Source: Actinoalloteichus fjordicus (GTDB taxonomy: Bacteria > Actinomycetota > Actinomycetes > Mycobacteriales > Pseudonocardiaceae). Taken from it: 64,000 bases of DNA. The position numbers and the translations under genes are program-made. Under the pieces are notes generated by a model, which made no database searches, was not told the origin of the DNA, and saw nothing but the letters and a program-made list of their open reading frames with translations. Shown piece by piece: positions 34,861-43,628 of the stretch (position 1 is its first letter; every line of letters begins with the position of its first letter). The stretch lies in the NCBI RefSeq assembly GCF_001941625.1, contig NZ_CP016076.1, forward strand, positions 5,378,001-5,442,000, written 5' to 3'.

Positions 34861-35829
34861 CTACTTCGCCAGCAGGTCCCTCGCCAGCGCCGCATCGGTG
34901 ACCAGCGTCGTGATCAGGCCGCCACGCAGCGCCGAGCGGACGGCGGCGGCCTTGCCCGCGCCGTAGGCGAGCGCGACGACGTCCGGCGTCCGGTGCAGCT
35001 GCTCGAAGGTCACGCCGACCGCCCTGGACTGCAGCCCGTCGGCGAGTGGCCGTCCCTGGGCGTCCAACAGGATTCCGCAGATCTCGGCCACCGCGCCGCG
35101 TTCGGCGAAGACGGCCCGCTCGGCGGGTTCGAGGACGTCGTAGACGGTGGAGGTGCCGGGCGACCAGCCGCCGACCGAGACGACCGCCGAGGTCAACTCG
35201 CCGCAGCGGTTCATCGCCCTGGCGACGTCGGAGTGGCCGCGCAGCGCGGCGGCGCTGGAGGCGTCGGGCATCACCAGCGGCGCGTAGAAGGTCACCGCCG
35301 TCCCGCCGCCCGCCTGTGCCGCCCGGCGGGTCAGCTCCAGTGAATGGTCCTCGACGTCGGGCTGTGGCACGGCGCCGCAGAGCTGCACGACCGTGCAGCG
35401 CGGCAGCACGGTGAGCCGCGCGCTCATCCGTTGCAGCGACCGACCCCAGGCCACGCCGAGCACGTCGCCCTCCTCGACGACCTCGCCGAGCAGCCGGGCC
35501 GCCAGGCCGCCGACGTGCTCACGCAGTTCCGGATCGGTCTGTCCGGAGACGTCCGAGACGACGGCGGTGCGCAGCCCGAATGCGGTGCGCAGCCGCTCCG
35601 AGAGCTCGGGGTCCACGCCTGCCGGTCTGCCGATCTCGATGCGGACCAGGCCCGCCGCCCTGGCCGAGTCCAGCAGCCGAGCCACCTTGAATCGGCTGAT
35701 GCCGAACTCCTCGGCGATCTGCACCTTCGAACGGGACTCCAGATAGAAGCGTCGCGCCACCGAGGTCGTCAGCAGAAGTTCCACTGGACCGATGTCACCA
35801 GGCTCGACGGTCACGGGGCGCTCGGTCAT
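34861..35829 (-). CDS. SorC/DeoR-type sugar-binding transcriptional regulator
   Basis: A 322-residue regulator of the SorC family. The N-terminal HTH (RRFYLESRSKVQIAEEFG, ISRFKVARLLDSARAAGLV) is followed by the sugar-binding domain with GVAWGRSLQRMSARL, the QLCGAVPQPD stretch and the phosphosugar-binding end (ERGAVAEICGILLDAQG). ATG 35829 has AGGA 8 nt upstream; ATG 35838 is less well placed. It is divergent from the dehydrogenase/ABC importer operon and should control it, with a phosphorylated sugar or polyol as effector. Confidence 0.93.
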   Translation of the reverse strand: MTERPVTVEPGDIGPVELLLTTSVARRFYLESRSKVQIAEEFGISRFKVARLLDSARAAGLVRIEIGRPAGVDPELSERLRTAFGLRTAVVSDVSGQTDPELREHVGGLAARLLGEVVEEGDVLGVAWGRSLQRMSARLTVLPRCTVVQLCGAVPQPDVEDHSLELTRRAAQAGGGTAVTFYAPLVMPDASSAAALRGHSDVARAMNRCGELTSAVVSVGGWSPGTSTVYDVLEPAERAVFAERGAVAEICGILLDAQGRPLADGLQSRAVGVTFEQLHRTPDVVALAYGAGKAAAVRSALRGGLITTLVTDAALARDLLAK

Positions 35830-35892
35830 CGGCGCCATCCTACGCAGCCGCTCACTCCGCTTCGGTCCATCGATGCTCCTGTCCGTCAGCTG

Positions 35893-35958
35893 TTGACATG
35901 CGCATACGCCAGGGTATTCACTCCCTAAACAAACGAGCAGAACCGTGCTCATATGAGC
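35893..35958 (+). promoter_or_regulatory. promoter and operator of the polyol/sugar operon
   Basis: TTGACA (35893-35898) and TATTCA (35915-35920), spaced by 16 nt, form a good promoter toward the plus-strand operon. A perfect palindrome, GCTCATATGAGC (35947-35958), lies 18 nt before the dehydrogenase ATG, a position that would let the divergent SorC protein block transcription. Confidence 0.75.
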
Positions 35959-35975
35959 GACACAAGGAAGTGGTC

Positions 35976-36965
35976 ATGCGAGCTGCGATCATCGACGAAC
36001 CGGGCAAGCTACGGGTGGGCGAGGTTCCCGACCCCACTCCTGGTGCCTCGGACGTGGTGGTCAAGGTCGGCGCCTGCGGCATCTGCGGCACCGATCTGCA
36101 CATCGCGGACGGTGAGTTCCCGCCTGCCCCGTTCCCCCTGGTGCCGGGGCACGAGTTCGCGGGCGAGGTCGTGGAGATCGGTTCCGACGTCCGCACCGGC
36201 ATCGCCGTCGGCGACCGGGTGGCCGTCGACCCCTCCCTGTTCTGCGGGTACTGCACGCCCTGCCGAACCGGTCACGGGAACCTGTGCGCCAACTGGGGCG
36301 CGACCGGCGACACGGTCGACGGGGCCTTCGCCGAGTACGTCGCCGTGCCCGCCGTCAACGCCTACCGGCTGCCGGACTCGCTGAGCATGGGCGAGGGCGC
36401 GCTGGTGGAGCCGCTGTCCTGCGCGGTGCACGGGCTCGACGTCTTCGGCGCCCAGATCGGCGAGCGGATCCTCGTCGTCGGCGCCGGGACGATGGGGCTG
36501 CTGCTCACTCAGCTGCTGGCGGGCAGCGGTGCGCGGGTGTCGGTAGTGGACCGCAATCCGGCCCGCCTGCCGCTGGCTACGAAGTTCGGTGCCGAGCACG
36601 TCGCCGTCAGCGTCGCGGAGCTGGACGCCGCGCCGTTCGACGCATCGGTGGACGTGACCGGGGCGCCGAAGGCCATCGAGGACGCCTTCGACGCGCTGCG
36701 GCGCGGCGGCAGGCTGCAGATCTTCGGCGTGGCCGCCGACACCGCACGGATCAGCCTCTCCCCGTTCCGCATCTACAACGACGAGATCAAGATCGTGGGC
36801 TCGATGGCCGTCCTGGACAGCTTCGAACCCGCCCTGCGACTGCTGGAGACCGGGCAAGTCAGCAGCGAGGGACTCATCAGCCACACCCTCCCCCTTGAGG
36901 AGTTTCCCGAGGCCGTGGGGATGGTGCGCGCGGGCACGGGAGTCAAGATCCAGATCGCTCCCTGA
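35976..36965 (+). CDS. zinc-dependent medium-chain dehydrogenase (polyol/sorbitol type)
   Basis: A 329-residue MDR-family enzyme. Catalytic zinc ligands are Cys in ACGICGTDLH and the His-Glu pair in PGHEFAGEV; the structural zinc set is FCGYCTPCRTGHGNLC. The Rossmann motif is VVGAGTMGLLL. The start ATG 35976 has AGGAAG. Enzymes like this oxidise sorbitol, xylitol, arabitol, threonine or sugar alcohols with NAD. It is the first gene of an operon with a sugar ABC importer under SorC control, so a polyol or sugar is the likely substrate. Confidence 0.93.
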   Translation: MRAAIIDEPGKLRVGEVPDPTPGASDVVVKVGACGICGTDLHIADGEFPPAPFPLVPGHEFAGEVVEIGSDVRTGIAVGDRVAVDPSLFCGYCTPCRTGHGNLCANWGATGDTVDGAFAEYVAVPAVNAYRLPDSLSMGEGALVEPLSCAVHGLDVFGAQIGERILVVGAGTMGLLLTQLLAGSGARVSVVDRNPARLPLATKFGAEHVAVSVAELDAAPFDASVDVTGAPKAIEDAFDALRRGGRLQIFGVAADTARISLSPFRIYNDEIKIVGSMAVLDSFEPALRLLETGQVSSEGLISHTLPLEEFPEAVGMVRAGTGVKIQIAP

Positions 36966-37037
36966 CTCCGGGGACGACCTAGCAAGGCAGCCGTAGTCAG
37001 GCATCCGCGAGAGACCTTGACGCGAAGGAGGACATCG

Positions 37038-38411
37038 GTGTCCACCGCCGGTTCACCGCGAGACCCCCGCCGCCGCCGAATGAGAACAGCGGCACTGCTC
37101 ACCGCGACGACCCTGCTGGCAGGCTGCGCAGGCGCGGGCGACCTGGGCGGCGGCGACGGCCGCACCAGGCTGACCGTCGCGATCGTGTCCAACCCGCAGA
37201 TGCAGGACGCCATCGCGCTCTCTCCGCGATTCGAGGAGGAGTTTCCCGACGTCGACCTGGAGTTCGTCAGCCTGGCCGAGAACGAGGCGCGAGCCAAGAT
37301 CACCGCCTCGGTGGCCACCGGCGGCGGCGAGTACGACGTCGTGATGGTCAGCAACTACGAGACGAAGATGTGGGCGGAGAACGGCTGGCTGACCAATCTG
37401 CAGCCCTCGATCGACGCCTCGCCCGAGTACGACCACGACGACTTCATCCCCACGGTGCGCGAGTCACTGTCCTATCAGGACGACATGTACTCGGTACCGT
37501 TCTACGGCGAGTCCTCGTTCCTCGCCTACCGCGCGGACCTGTTCGAGGAGGCCGGGCTGGAGATGCCCGCGAACCCGACGTGGCAGGAGATCGCGGAGTT
37601 CGCCGAGATCCTCAAGGCGCCTGAGGAGGGACGTGTCGGAATCTGTCTGCGCGGCCTGGCGGGCTGGGGCGAGAACCTGGCGCCGCTCAACTCGGTGATC
37701 AACACCTTCGGCGGCCGATGGTTCGACGAGGAGTGGAACGCGCAGCTCACCTCGCCCGAGGTGCGCGAGGCCGTCCAGTTCTACGTGGACCTGGTGCGCG
37801 AGCACGGTCAGCCGGGCGCGGCGACCAGCGGATACTCCGACTGCATCACGCGGTACAGCCAGGGGCAGGCCGCGATGTGGTACGACGCCTCGGCCATGGT
37901 GGCCTCGGTGGAGAACCCCGATGACAGCGTCGTGGTCGGCGAGAGCGGCTACGCCCCCGCTCCCGTGGTGGACACCGACACCTCGGGCTGGCTGTTCACC
38001 TGGGCGCTGGCGATCCCGGAGACCTCGGAGAACAAGGACCTCGCCTGGGAGTTCGTGTCCTGGATGACCGACCAGGACTACCAGCGCATGGTCGGCGAGG
38101 AGTTCGGCTGGCCTCGGGTGCCGCCGGGCGCCCGCGAGTCGACCTACGAGATCCCGGAGTACGCGGCGGAGGCCCAGGCCTACGCGGAGCCGACGCTGGA
38201 CGCGCTGGCCAGCGCCGACGAGCGCAATCCGAGCGTGTCGCCGGTGCCGTACGAAGGCGTGCAGTTCCTGCGGATTCCGGAGTTCCAGGATCTCGGAACC
38301 CGCGTCGGTCAGCAGATCTCGGCGGCCATCGCGGGATCGGTGACCGTGGACGAGGCGCTGGAGCAGTCGCAGCGCTATGCCGAGACCGTCGGCCAGACCT
38401 ACCAGAATTGA
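37038..38411 (+). CDS. ABC transporter sugar-binding lipoprotein
   Basis: A 457-residue extracellular solute-binding protein (family 1). A basic N-terminus and hydrophobic stretch end in the lipobox LLAGC (Cys near residue 30), so it is lipid-anchored outside the membrane. The mature part has the typical sugar-binding pattern (LTVAIVSNPQMQDAI, EEFPDVDLEFV, YDVVMVSNYE, ADLFEEAGLEMPANPTW). Start GTG 37038 has AAGGAGG. It delivers sugar or polyol to the two permeases encoded downstream. No ATPase gene is in the operon, so a shared MsmK-type ATPase elsewhere must drive uptake. Confidence 0.95.
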   Translation: MSTAGSPRDPRRRRMRTAALLTATTLLAGCAGAGDLGGGDGRTRLTVAIVSNPQMQDAIALSPRFEEEFPDVDLEFVSLAENEARAKITASVATGGGEYDVVMVSNYETKMWAENGWLTNLQPSIDASPEYDHDDFIPTVRESLSYQDDMYSVPFYGESSFLAYRADLFEEAGLEMPANPTWQEIAEFAEILKAPEEGRVGICLRGLAGWGENLAPLNSVINTFGGRWFDEEWNAQLTSPEVREAVQFYVDLVREHGQPGAATSGYSDCITRYSQGQAAMWYDASAMVASVENPDDSVVVGESGYAPAPVVDTDTSGWLFTWALAIPETSENKDLAWEFVSWMTDQDYQRMVGEEFGWPRVPPGARESTYEIPEYAAEAQAYAEPTLDALASADERNPSVSPVPYEGVQFLRIPEFQDLGTRVGQQISAAIAGSVTVDEALEQSQRYAETVGQTYQN

Positions 38412-38424
38412 GGGCCGTCCCGAG

Positions 38425-39369
38425 ATGACCACTCTCGACGCCACGACGGCGACCGGACCGAGACCACCGACGTCGACGCAACGCCGCGCGGCCGCCCGCA
38501 AGCAGGGCTGGGTCCGGCGGGCTCCGCTGCTGCCCGCGTTGATCTTCGCGATCATCGTCACGCAGCTTCCCTTCCTGCTGACGATCTTCTACTCCCTCCA
38601 GTCCTGGAACCTGGTCCGGCCCGGCTCACAGGAGTTCGTCGGACTGGCCAACTACGTCGCGGTGTTCACCGACAGCACCTTCCGCACCGCGGCGTTGAAC
38701 ACCGTGCTGATCACGGCGGGCTGCGTCATCATCGCGATGCTGCTCGGCATCGGACTCGCGATGCTGCTGGACCGGCCGTTCCGAGGCCGGGGCGTAGTGC
38801 GGACCCTGCTGATCACGCCGTTCCTGATCATGCCGGTCGCGGGCGCGCTGCTGTGGGAGACGACGATCTTCCACCCGCTGTTCGGCCTGCTGAACTTCGT
38901 GCTGAGCCCCTTCGGCGTGGACAGCGTGGCCTGGGTGAGCCAGTTCCCGATGGCCTCGATCATCGTGGCGCTGGTCTGGCAGTGGACGCCGTTCATGATG
39001 CTGCTCGTGCTGGCCGGGCTGCAGAGCCAGGCCAAGGATCAGCTGGAGGCCTCGGCGACCGACGGTGCGACCGCCTGGCAGACGTTCCGCCTGATCACCA
39101 TCCCGCACCTGCGCCGCTACATCGAACTGGGCCTGCTGCTCGGCTCGATCTACGTGGTCAACACCTTCGACACGATCTACATGATGACCCAGGGCGGCCC
39201 CGGCACCGACACGACGAACCTGCCGTTCTACCTGTACCAGCGGGCGTTCCTCGGCTTCGACGTCGGTCAGGCCGCCGCACTCGGCGTCGTCGTGGTCGCC
39301 GGGACGATCATCGTCGCGACCGTGGCGCTGCGGATGATCTTCCGCACCTTCGGCAGGGAGGAAGCATGA
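38425..39369 (+). CDS. ABC transporter permease (sugar, MalF type)
   Basis: A 314-residue, six-TM permease. The first helix is PLLPALIFAIIVTQLPFLLT and the EAA loop ASATDGATAWQTFRLITIPHL contacts the ATPase. It starts 14 nt after the binding protein gene and overlaps the second permease gene (ATGA). It is one half of the membrane channel of the importer. Confidence 0.95.
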   Translation: MTTLDATTATGPRPPTSTQRRAAARKQGWVRRAPLLPALIFAIIVTQLPFLLTIFYSLQSWNLVRPGSQEFVGLANYVAVFTDSTFRTAALNTVLITAGCVIIAMLLGIGLAMLLDRPFRGRGVVRTLLITPFLIMPVAGALLWETTIFHPLFGLLNFVLSPFGVDSVAWVSQFPMASIIVALVWQWTPFMMLLVLAGLQSQAKDQLEASATDGATAWQTFRLITIPHLRRYIELGLLLGSIYVVNTFDTIYMMTQGGPGTDTTNLPFYLYQRAFLGFDVGQAAALGVVVVAGTIIVATVALRMIFRTFGREEA

Positions 39370-40265
39370 GCGTCATCACCGGTGAGTCCCCACAGCGTGC
39401 AGGCTCGGCGGCACGTTCGGCGTCCTCCTCCGACGGCCCGCCGTCGCGCACCGGTCGCACGGTGCGCGGGGTGCTGCTGACCACGCTGGCCTGGGTGTTG
39501 GGGCTCGCGTTCTTCTTCCCGGTGCTCTGGATGGTGCTGACCGGGTTCAAGACCGAGGCCGAGGCCTTCCAGTCGCCGCCGACCTTGTTCTTCGTGCCGA
39601 CCCTGGAGCAGTACGCCGGGGTGTTCGAGCGCGGCGTCGGGCCCTACCTGCTGAACTCGCTGTGGGCCACGACGGCGTCGACGCTGCTGGTGATCGTCCT
39701 GGCGGTCCCGGCGGCCTACGCCCTGTCGATCCGCCCGGTGCGCAAGACCAGCGACGTGCTGTTCTTCTTCATCTCTACCAAGATGCTGCCCGCCGCAGCG
39801 GTGATCGTGCCCCTGTACGTCACCACGCAGACCTTCGGCATCGCGGACAACATCTGGACGCTGACCGTCCTCTACACGGCGATGAACCTGCCGATCGCGG
39901 TGTGGATGATGCGGTCGTTCCTGATGGAGGTGCCGGTCGAGATCCTGGAGGCCGCGCACGTGGACGGGGCGACGCTGCCGCAGACGCTGCGCAGGGTGCT
40001 GCTTCCCGTGGTGGCACCCGGCATCGCGGCGACGGCATTGATCTGCGTGATCTTCTCCTGGAACGAGTTCTTCTTCGCGGTGAACCTGACGGCGGCCAAC
40101 GCGGCCACCGTGCCGGTCTTCCTGGTGGGCTTCATGACCAGTGAGGGCCTGTACTGGGCGCAGCTCTCGGCGGCGGCCACGCTGGCCTCCCTGCCGGTGG
40201 TGCTCGCGGGCTGGATCGCGCAGAAGCAGCTCGTCAGGGGCCTGTCGATGGGCGCGGTCAAGTAG
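39366..40265 (+). CDS. ABC transporter permease (sugar, MalG type)
   Basis: A 299-residue, six-TM permease, partner of the preceding one. The first helix is LAWVLGLAFFFPVLWMVLTG and the EAA loop is EAAHVDGATLPQTLRRVLLP. Its ATG overlaps the previous stop. It is the last gene of the operon and is followed 22 nt later by a terminator. Substrate range is unknown; the plant- and polyol-type relatives (SmoG/MtlG) share the SFLMEVP segment. Confidence 0.95.
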   Translation: MSVITGESPQRAGSAARSASSSDGPPSRTGRTVRGVLLTTLAWVLGLAFFFPVLWMVLTGFKTEAEAFQSPPTLFFVPTLEQYAGVFERGVGPYLLNSLWATTASTLLVIVLAVPAAYALSIRPVRKTSDVLFFFISTKMLPAAAVIVPLYVTTQTFGIADNIWTLTVLYTAMNLPIAVWMMRSFLMEVPVEILEAAHVDGATLPQTLRRVLLPVVAPGIAATALICVIFSWNEFFFAVNLTAANAATVPVFLVGFMTSEGLYWAQLSAAATLASLPVVLAGWIAQKQLVRGLSMGAVK

Positions 40266-40286
40266 GCCGGAGTCCGGTGCGGAACC

Positions 40287-40324
40287 GAAAGGCCCGGCGC
40301 TGTGGGCGGTGCCGGGCCTTTCGC
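40287..40324 (+). terminator. intrinsic terminator of the polyol/sugar operon
   Basis: A 13-bp perfect stem, CGAAAGGCCCGGC (40287-40299) and GCCGGGCCTTTCG (40312-40324), with a 12-nt loop, ends in TTTCG 22 nt after the last permease gene. Confidence 0.88.
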
Positions 40325-40488
40325 ACGGTTGTACTCGACGGCCGGCGCGGACAGGCTCGCGGCGACGACGACCGGCCGTCAGGTTCGTCCCCGCAATTTT
40401 TCCGCAGTTCTCCCCACGGTCCCCGACGCGGTTCGGGCTGCGGCGGAGGGCGTCGTCCTCGTGACGCAAACCCGCACGGACCCCGGAC

Positions 40489-42858
40489 CTACCGCTCCCG
40501 CTCCGCTCGGCGTCGTTCGCGGTGCAGCAGGATGAGATCGGTACACGCCACCGCGAAGGCGACGGCCGCCAGCAACAACGTGCCCCACACGCGAGGCCAC
40601 TCCCCCAGCGCCCCGGTGTCCACGCCGCCGATGGCGATGCCGCTGTCGCCGAGGCGGATCAGCCAGCCGTATAGGGGGATCTCCTCATCGCCGGCGGACC
40701 TGGCCCAGGCGTTCCCGAGGACCGGCACCCAGTTGAAGGCGGCGGCGTAGCCGACGGCAGACAAGGCAGTGAGGGTCAGGTTGCCGCCGAAGCTCCGGAA
40801 GAGACGAGTCCGGGCGAGGAGCGGGGCGGCGATCAGCCACGGCAGCCCGGCGAGGACCGAGACGAGCCCGACGCCGTAGTGGAACAGCTCGACGTCCCGA
40901 GACCCGGACGCGAAGAACACCTGGGCGACTCCGAGACCGATCGCCATCGCCAGCAGCCAGGACTGCGGGTCACGGGGAGACTCGGGACCCGAGTTCCCGT
41001 ACTGCCGCGTGCCGCCGCCGAGGACGTCCCCGCCGCTGTGCCTGGCCAGCGGCGGCGGATCACCCAGGCCGGTGTCCTGGTAGACCACGGCGGCCCGCAC
41101 GGTGTCGATCACCTCGCCGATACGCCGCATCGACTCGTGACCTCGGAAGGACACCTCGTCTTCACCGAGGGTCAGCCTCGCCTTCCCATACGACACCGTC
41201 ATCTCGGCGAGCCGAGGGTAGGGGACCACGAGGGTTCGGTTCTGCCCGCGCACGTGCATCGCCCGATCGGTGAACCAGATGTGCTCGGTGGTGTCGCCCG
41301 CATACCGATGGGTGATGACCGCGATGATCGGCGCGATCTCCGCCGCACGCGCCGACCGGCTCGTCCGGACCCGGACCGCGTTCACATCGGACAGCCGCAG
41401 CCTCGGTGTCACCCGCAGTCGCATCTCCGGTTCCTTGACGATGCCGCCGAAGCGGCCGAGCAGGCTCGCGCGGATCGCCGCCGCCCGTTCCTCCAGATGA
41501 TCGGGCGAGCCGGGTGCGGCGCGGCCGAGGCCGTAGACCTCCTGTCCGTCCACGTCGAGCCGGATGTCGGTCTCGGCGACCACCAACCGAGCTCGGGAGC
41601 CGTGCCTGCCCAGGATGAACTCGCAGTCCACCAGGTTGGACCCCTGATAGATTCGGCGCCCGTCCAGGAACACCTGCCCGCGATGCTTCGGGACCGAGCG
41701 ATATTCGACGACGTGGCGGTGCAGTCCCCGGCGCACCTCCAGCAGGCAGTCGATTCCGCTGTCCCGGATGCGGCGGCATCGCCACTGTTCGGTGTCCTGC
41801 TCGCCGTCGGTCGCCGCCGCAGTCCCGGCGAACGGCGTGGATGCCGCGTGGGCGGCCGACGGACCTGCACCGCCTCGTCCGGCACCATCCGGCGACTGAG
41901 CCGCGTCCGACGCGAGCGGACCCGGACGCCGCGCGATCACCAACTCCCCCTCGCCGGAGAACCGCAGCTGCGGCGTCGGACCGCTCCCGGCGCCGACCCG
42001 GCGATGCACCCGCCGGTAGAGGTCGGGCACGGTCAGCTCCTCGCCGGGGCCGACCTCGGTCAGCCCGCGCACCAGCGCGGCGGTGAAGGGGCTGGCCCGG
42101 CCCGGCTCGGTCGTGTCCTGAGCCAGTTGCGTCGACCGGCTGCTCGCCAGCACGTACCGGCCGCGATGCGGGGTCCGGCCCGACGAACTGCCCTCGGCGT
42201 CGGCCGCGCCCGTCGGATTCCACGCGGGCCGACGGGGATCGGCCCCGCGAGGCGAGCGCGACGTCCGCCCCCCTACTCCGCCGGCTCGTCCCCCGAGCCC
42301 GCCCAGCCACGCTGCGAAGCCCGGGCGGAAAGCCCCCGAAGTCCAGCCGCCGGAACCCGCCGAGCCCCCGACCCCGCCCGGACCGGCGAGCGGTTCCATC
42401 CCCCGCAGGACGTCCGCGCCCTTGAACGCACCGCTGTGGCAGCAGTCCAACACCACGATGGTGCTGCGCGCAGGCGAGGAGCTGATCATCTCGTTGACGT
42501 CCTCGGCCCGTAACGCGGTGGCCCGCAGGCTGGCCGTGCGGGTGTCCTTCGCACACAGGTGCAGCCGATTGTCCAGATCGAGCCTGCCGTGGCCGCTGTA
42601 GTACAGCAGCAGGACGTCATCACGCTCCGCCGAGGCGAAGAACCCGTCCAGGCTCTCCCGCAGCCGCTGCACCCGTCGGTCCGGCAGCACGAGGACGTCC
42701 TCCCGCGCGAACAGTGCCCCGTCCCCGTCCACAAGGGCGCGTCTCAGCAGTGCGACATCCGCCGCCGGGCCGTGCAACGCAGGCAGGCCGTGCGGATCGT
42801 TCGGGAAGTCGCCGTTGCCGATCAGCAGGGCGCGATAACGCCGATCGGCCCCCATCAC
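40489..42858 (-). CDS. caspase-domain effector with membrane anchor
   Basis: A 789-residue protein. Residues 1-145 are a caspase (C14) protease: IGNGDFPNDP, the His in LLYYSGHG (His90) and the Cys in VVLDCCHSG (Cys140). A Gly/Arg/Ser-rich linker and DTTEPGRASPFTAALVRGL follow. Next comes a PH-like region (about 500-600, with EHIWFTDRAMHV and RLAEMTVSYGKARLTL), then four C-terminal membrane spans. GTG 42858 overlaps the upstream gene as GTGA; ATG 42855 is possible. Paired with an EACC1 gene it forms a known type of bacterial conflict system in which the caspase is the effector, here tethered to the membrane. Confidence 0.9.
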   Translation of the reverse strand: MMGADRRYRALLIGNGDFPNDPHGLPALHGPAADVALLRRALVDGDGALFAREDVLVLPDRRVQRLRESLDGFFASAERDDVLLLYYSGHGRLDLDNRLHLCAKDTRTASLRATALRAEDVNEMISSSPARSTIVVLDCCHSGAFKGADVLRGMEPLAGPGGVGGSAGSGGWTSGAFRPGFAAWLGGLGGRAGGVGGRTSRSPRGADPRRPAWNPTGAADAEGSSSGRTPHRGRYVLASSRSTQLAQDTTEPGRASPFTAALVRGLTEVGPGEELTVPDLYRRVHRRVGAGSGPTPQLRFSGEGELVIARRPGPLASDAAQSPDGAGRGGAGPSAAHAASTPFAGTAAATDGEQDTEQWRCRRIRDSGIDCLLEVRRGLHRHVVEYRSVPKHRGQVFLDGRRIYQGSNLVDCEFILGRHGSRARLVVAETDIRLDVDGQEVYGLGRAAPGSPDHLEERAAAIRASLLGRFGGIVKEPEMRLRVTPRLRLSDVNAVRVRTSRSARAAEIAPIIAVITHRYAGDTTEHIWFTDRAMHVRGQNRTLVVPYPRLAEMTVSYGKARLTLGEDEVSFRGHESMRRIGEVIDTVRAAVVYQDTGLGDPPPLARHSGGDVLGGGTRQYGNSGPESPRDPQSWLLAMAIGLGVAQVFFASGSRDVELFHYGVGLVSVLAGLPWLIAAPLLARTRLFRSFGGNLTLTALSAVGYAAAFNWVPVLGNAWARSAGDEEIPLYGWLIRLGDSGIAIGGVDTGALGEWPRVWGTLLLAAVAFAVACTDLILLHRERRRAERER

Positions 42859-43286
42859 GCGGCCCCGTCGTCGACCTGCCTGGCATGACCCGGATCGCCG
42901 CCGTCGGGTCTCGGGTCGCCGATCCGCTCACCGACGGCGCGGACCAGCGCCTGCAGGGACACCCGGTCGATGTTGTCGCCCGCGACACTGATTCGTTGTT
43001 CGGCTCCGGAGCCGTCGGTCCACGTGAGTGTGAGCGTCCGCGTCTTGTCGCGGGTCAGCCAGGACCGGAAGCAGGCCACGGCGGCCGTCAGCGCGCCAGA
43101 AGATGCCAGCGCGATCAGCGTGGTGTCCAGGGCGCCCTTGGTGCCAGGCACCGTGGTGCCGCGAGTCGTGACGTCGCCGACGTCCTCGCGCAGCATCGCG
43201 TACAGCGTCCCGACCTGACCGTGCCACCCCTGGTCGTCGGGGTCGTACCGACTCGTCCCCGGCGTGATCGCCACCTCAACACCCAT
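42855..43286 (-). CDS. EACC1 (effector-associated constant component 1)
   Basis: A 143-residue protein with the EACC1 pattern: DDQGWHGQVGTLYAML, VPGTKGALDTTLIALASSGA, FRSWLTRDKTRTLTLTW and a predicted hydrophobic/amphipathic helix at LTAAVACF. ATG 43286 has GGGGAG 8 nt upstream. EACC1 proteins are the fixed partner of variable effectors in actinobacterial conflict systems and are thought to recruit or trigger them. Here it is translationally coupled to a caspase effector. The trigger is unknown. Confidence 0.85.
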   Translation of the reverse strand: MGVEVAITPGTSRYDPDDQGWHGQVGTLYAMLREDVGDVTTRGTTVPGTKGALDTTLIALASSGALTAAVACFRSWLTRDKTRTLTLTWTDGSGAEQRISVAGDNIDRVSLQALVRAVGERIGDPRPDGGDPGHARQVDDGAA

Positions 43287-43628
43287 CGGCCACGCTCCCC
43301 TCCCCGACGCCTCGCCTGACATTCGGTGTCGGTGCGGGAGCCGTAGGTTACTGATCTACACCGCCGAGGCTCTCCTGCACACCCCTTCGACGGCATCTCG
43401 CGCGGATACCGGGCCGCAGCACGGTCGGCCCGCCGACCGACGTACCGGCGGGGATTCGCTCCGGGCGACACCGGTCCGTCTTTCCGCTGACGGCCCGGGC
43501 GGTCGTGATTCCGAACTACCGGGACCAGCAGCGGGACGTCCCGCAGTGCCGCGCCGATGAGCGGGCCGATTCCGAGGCCCGGACCGAGACCGACGACGAC
43601 CATCACGGTCGACGGGACCTCGACGGCG
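43287..43628. other. upstream region of the EACC1-caspase unit
   Basis: No gene is seen. A perfect 12-bp palindrome, CGGGACGTCCCG (43532-43543), with a further GGGAC at 43520-43524, could be a regulatory site. The promoter for EACC1 should lie here. Confidence 0.45.
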
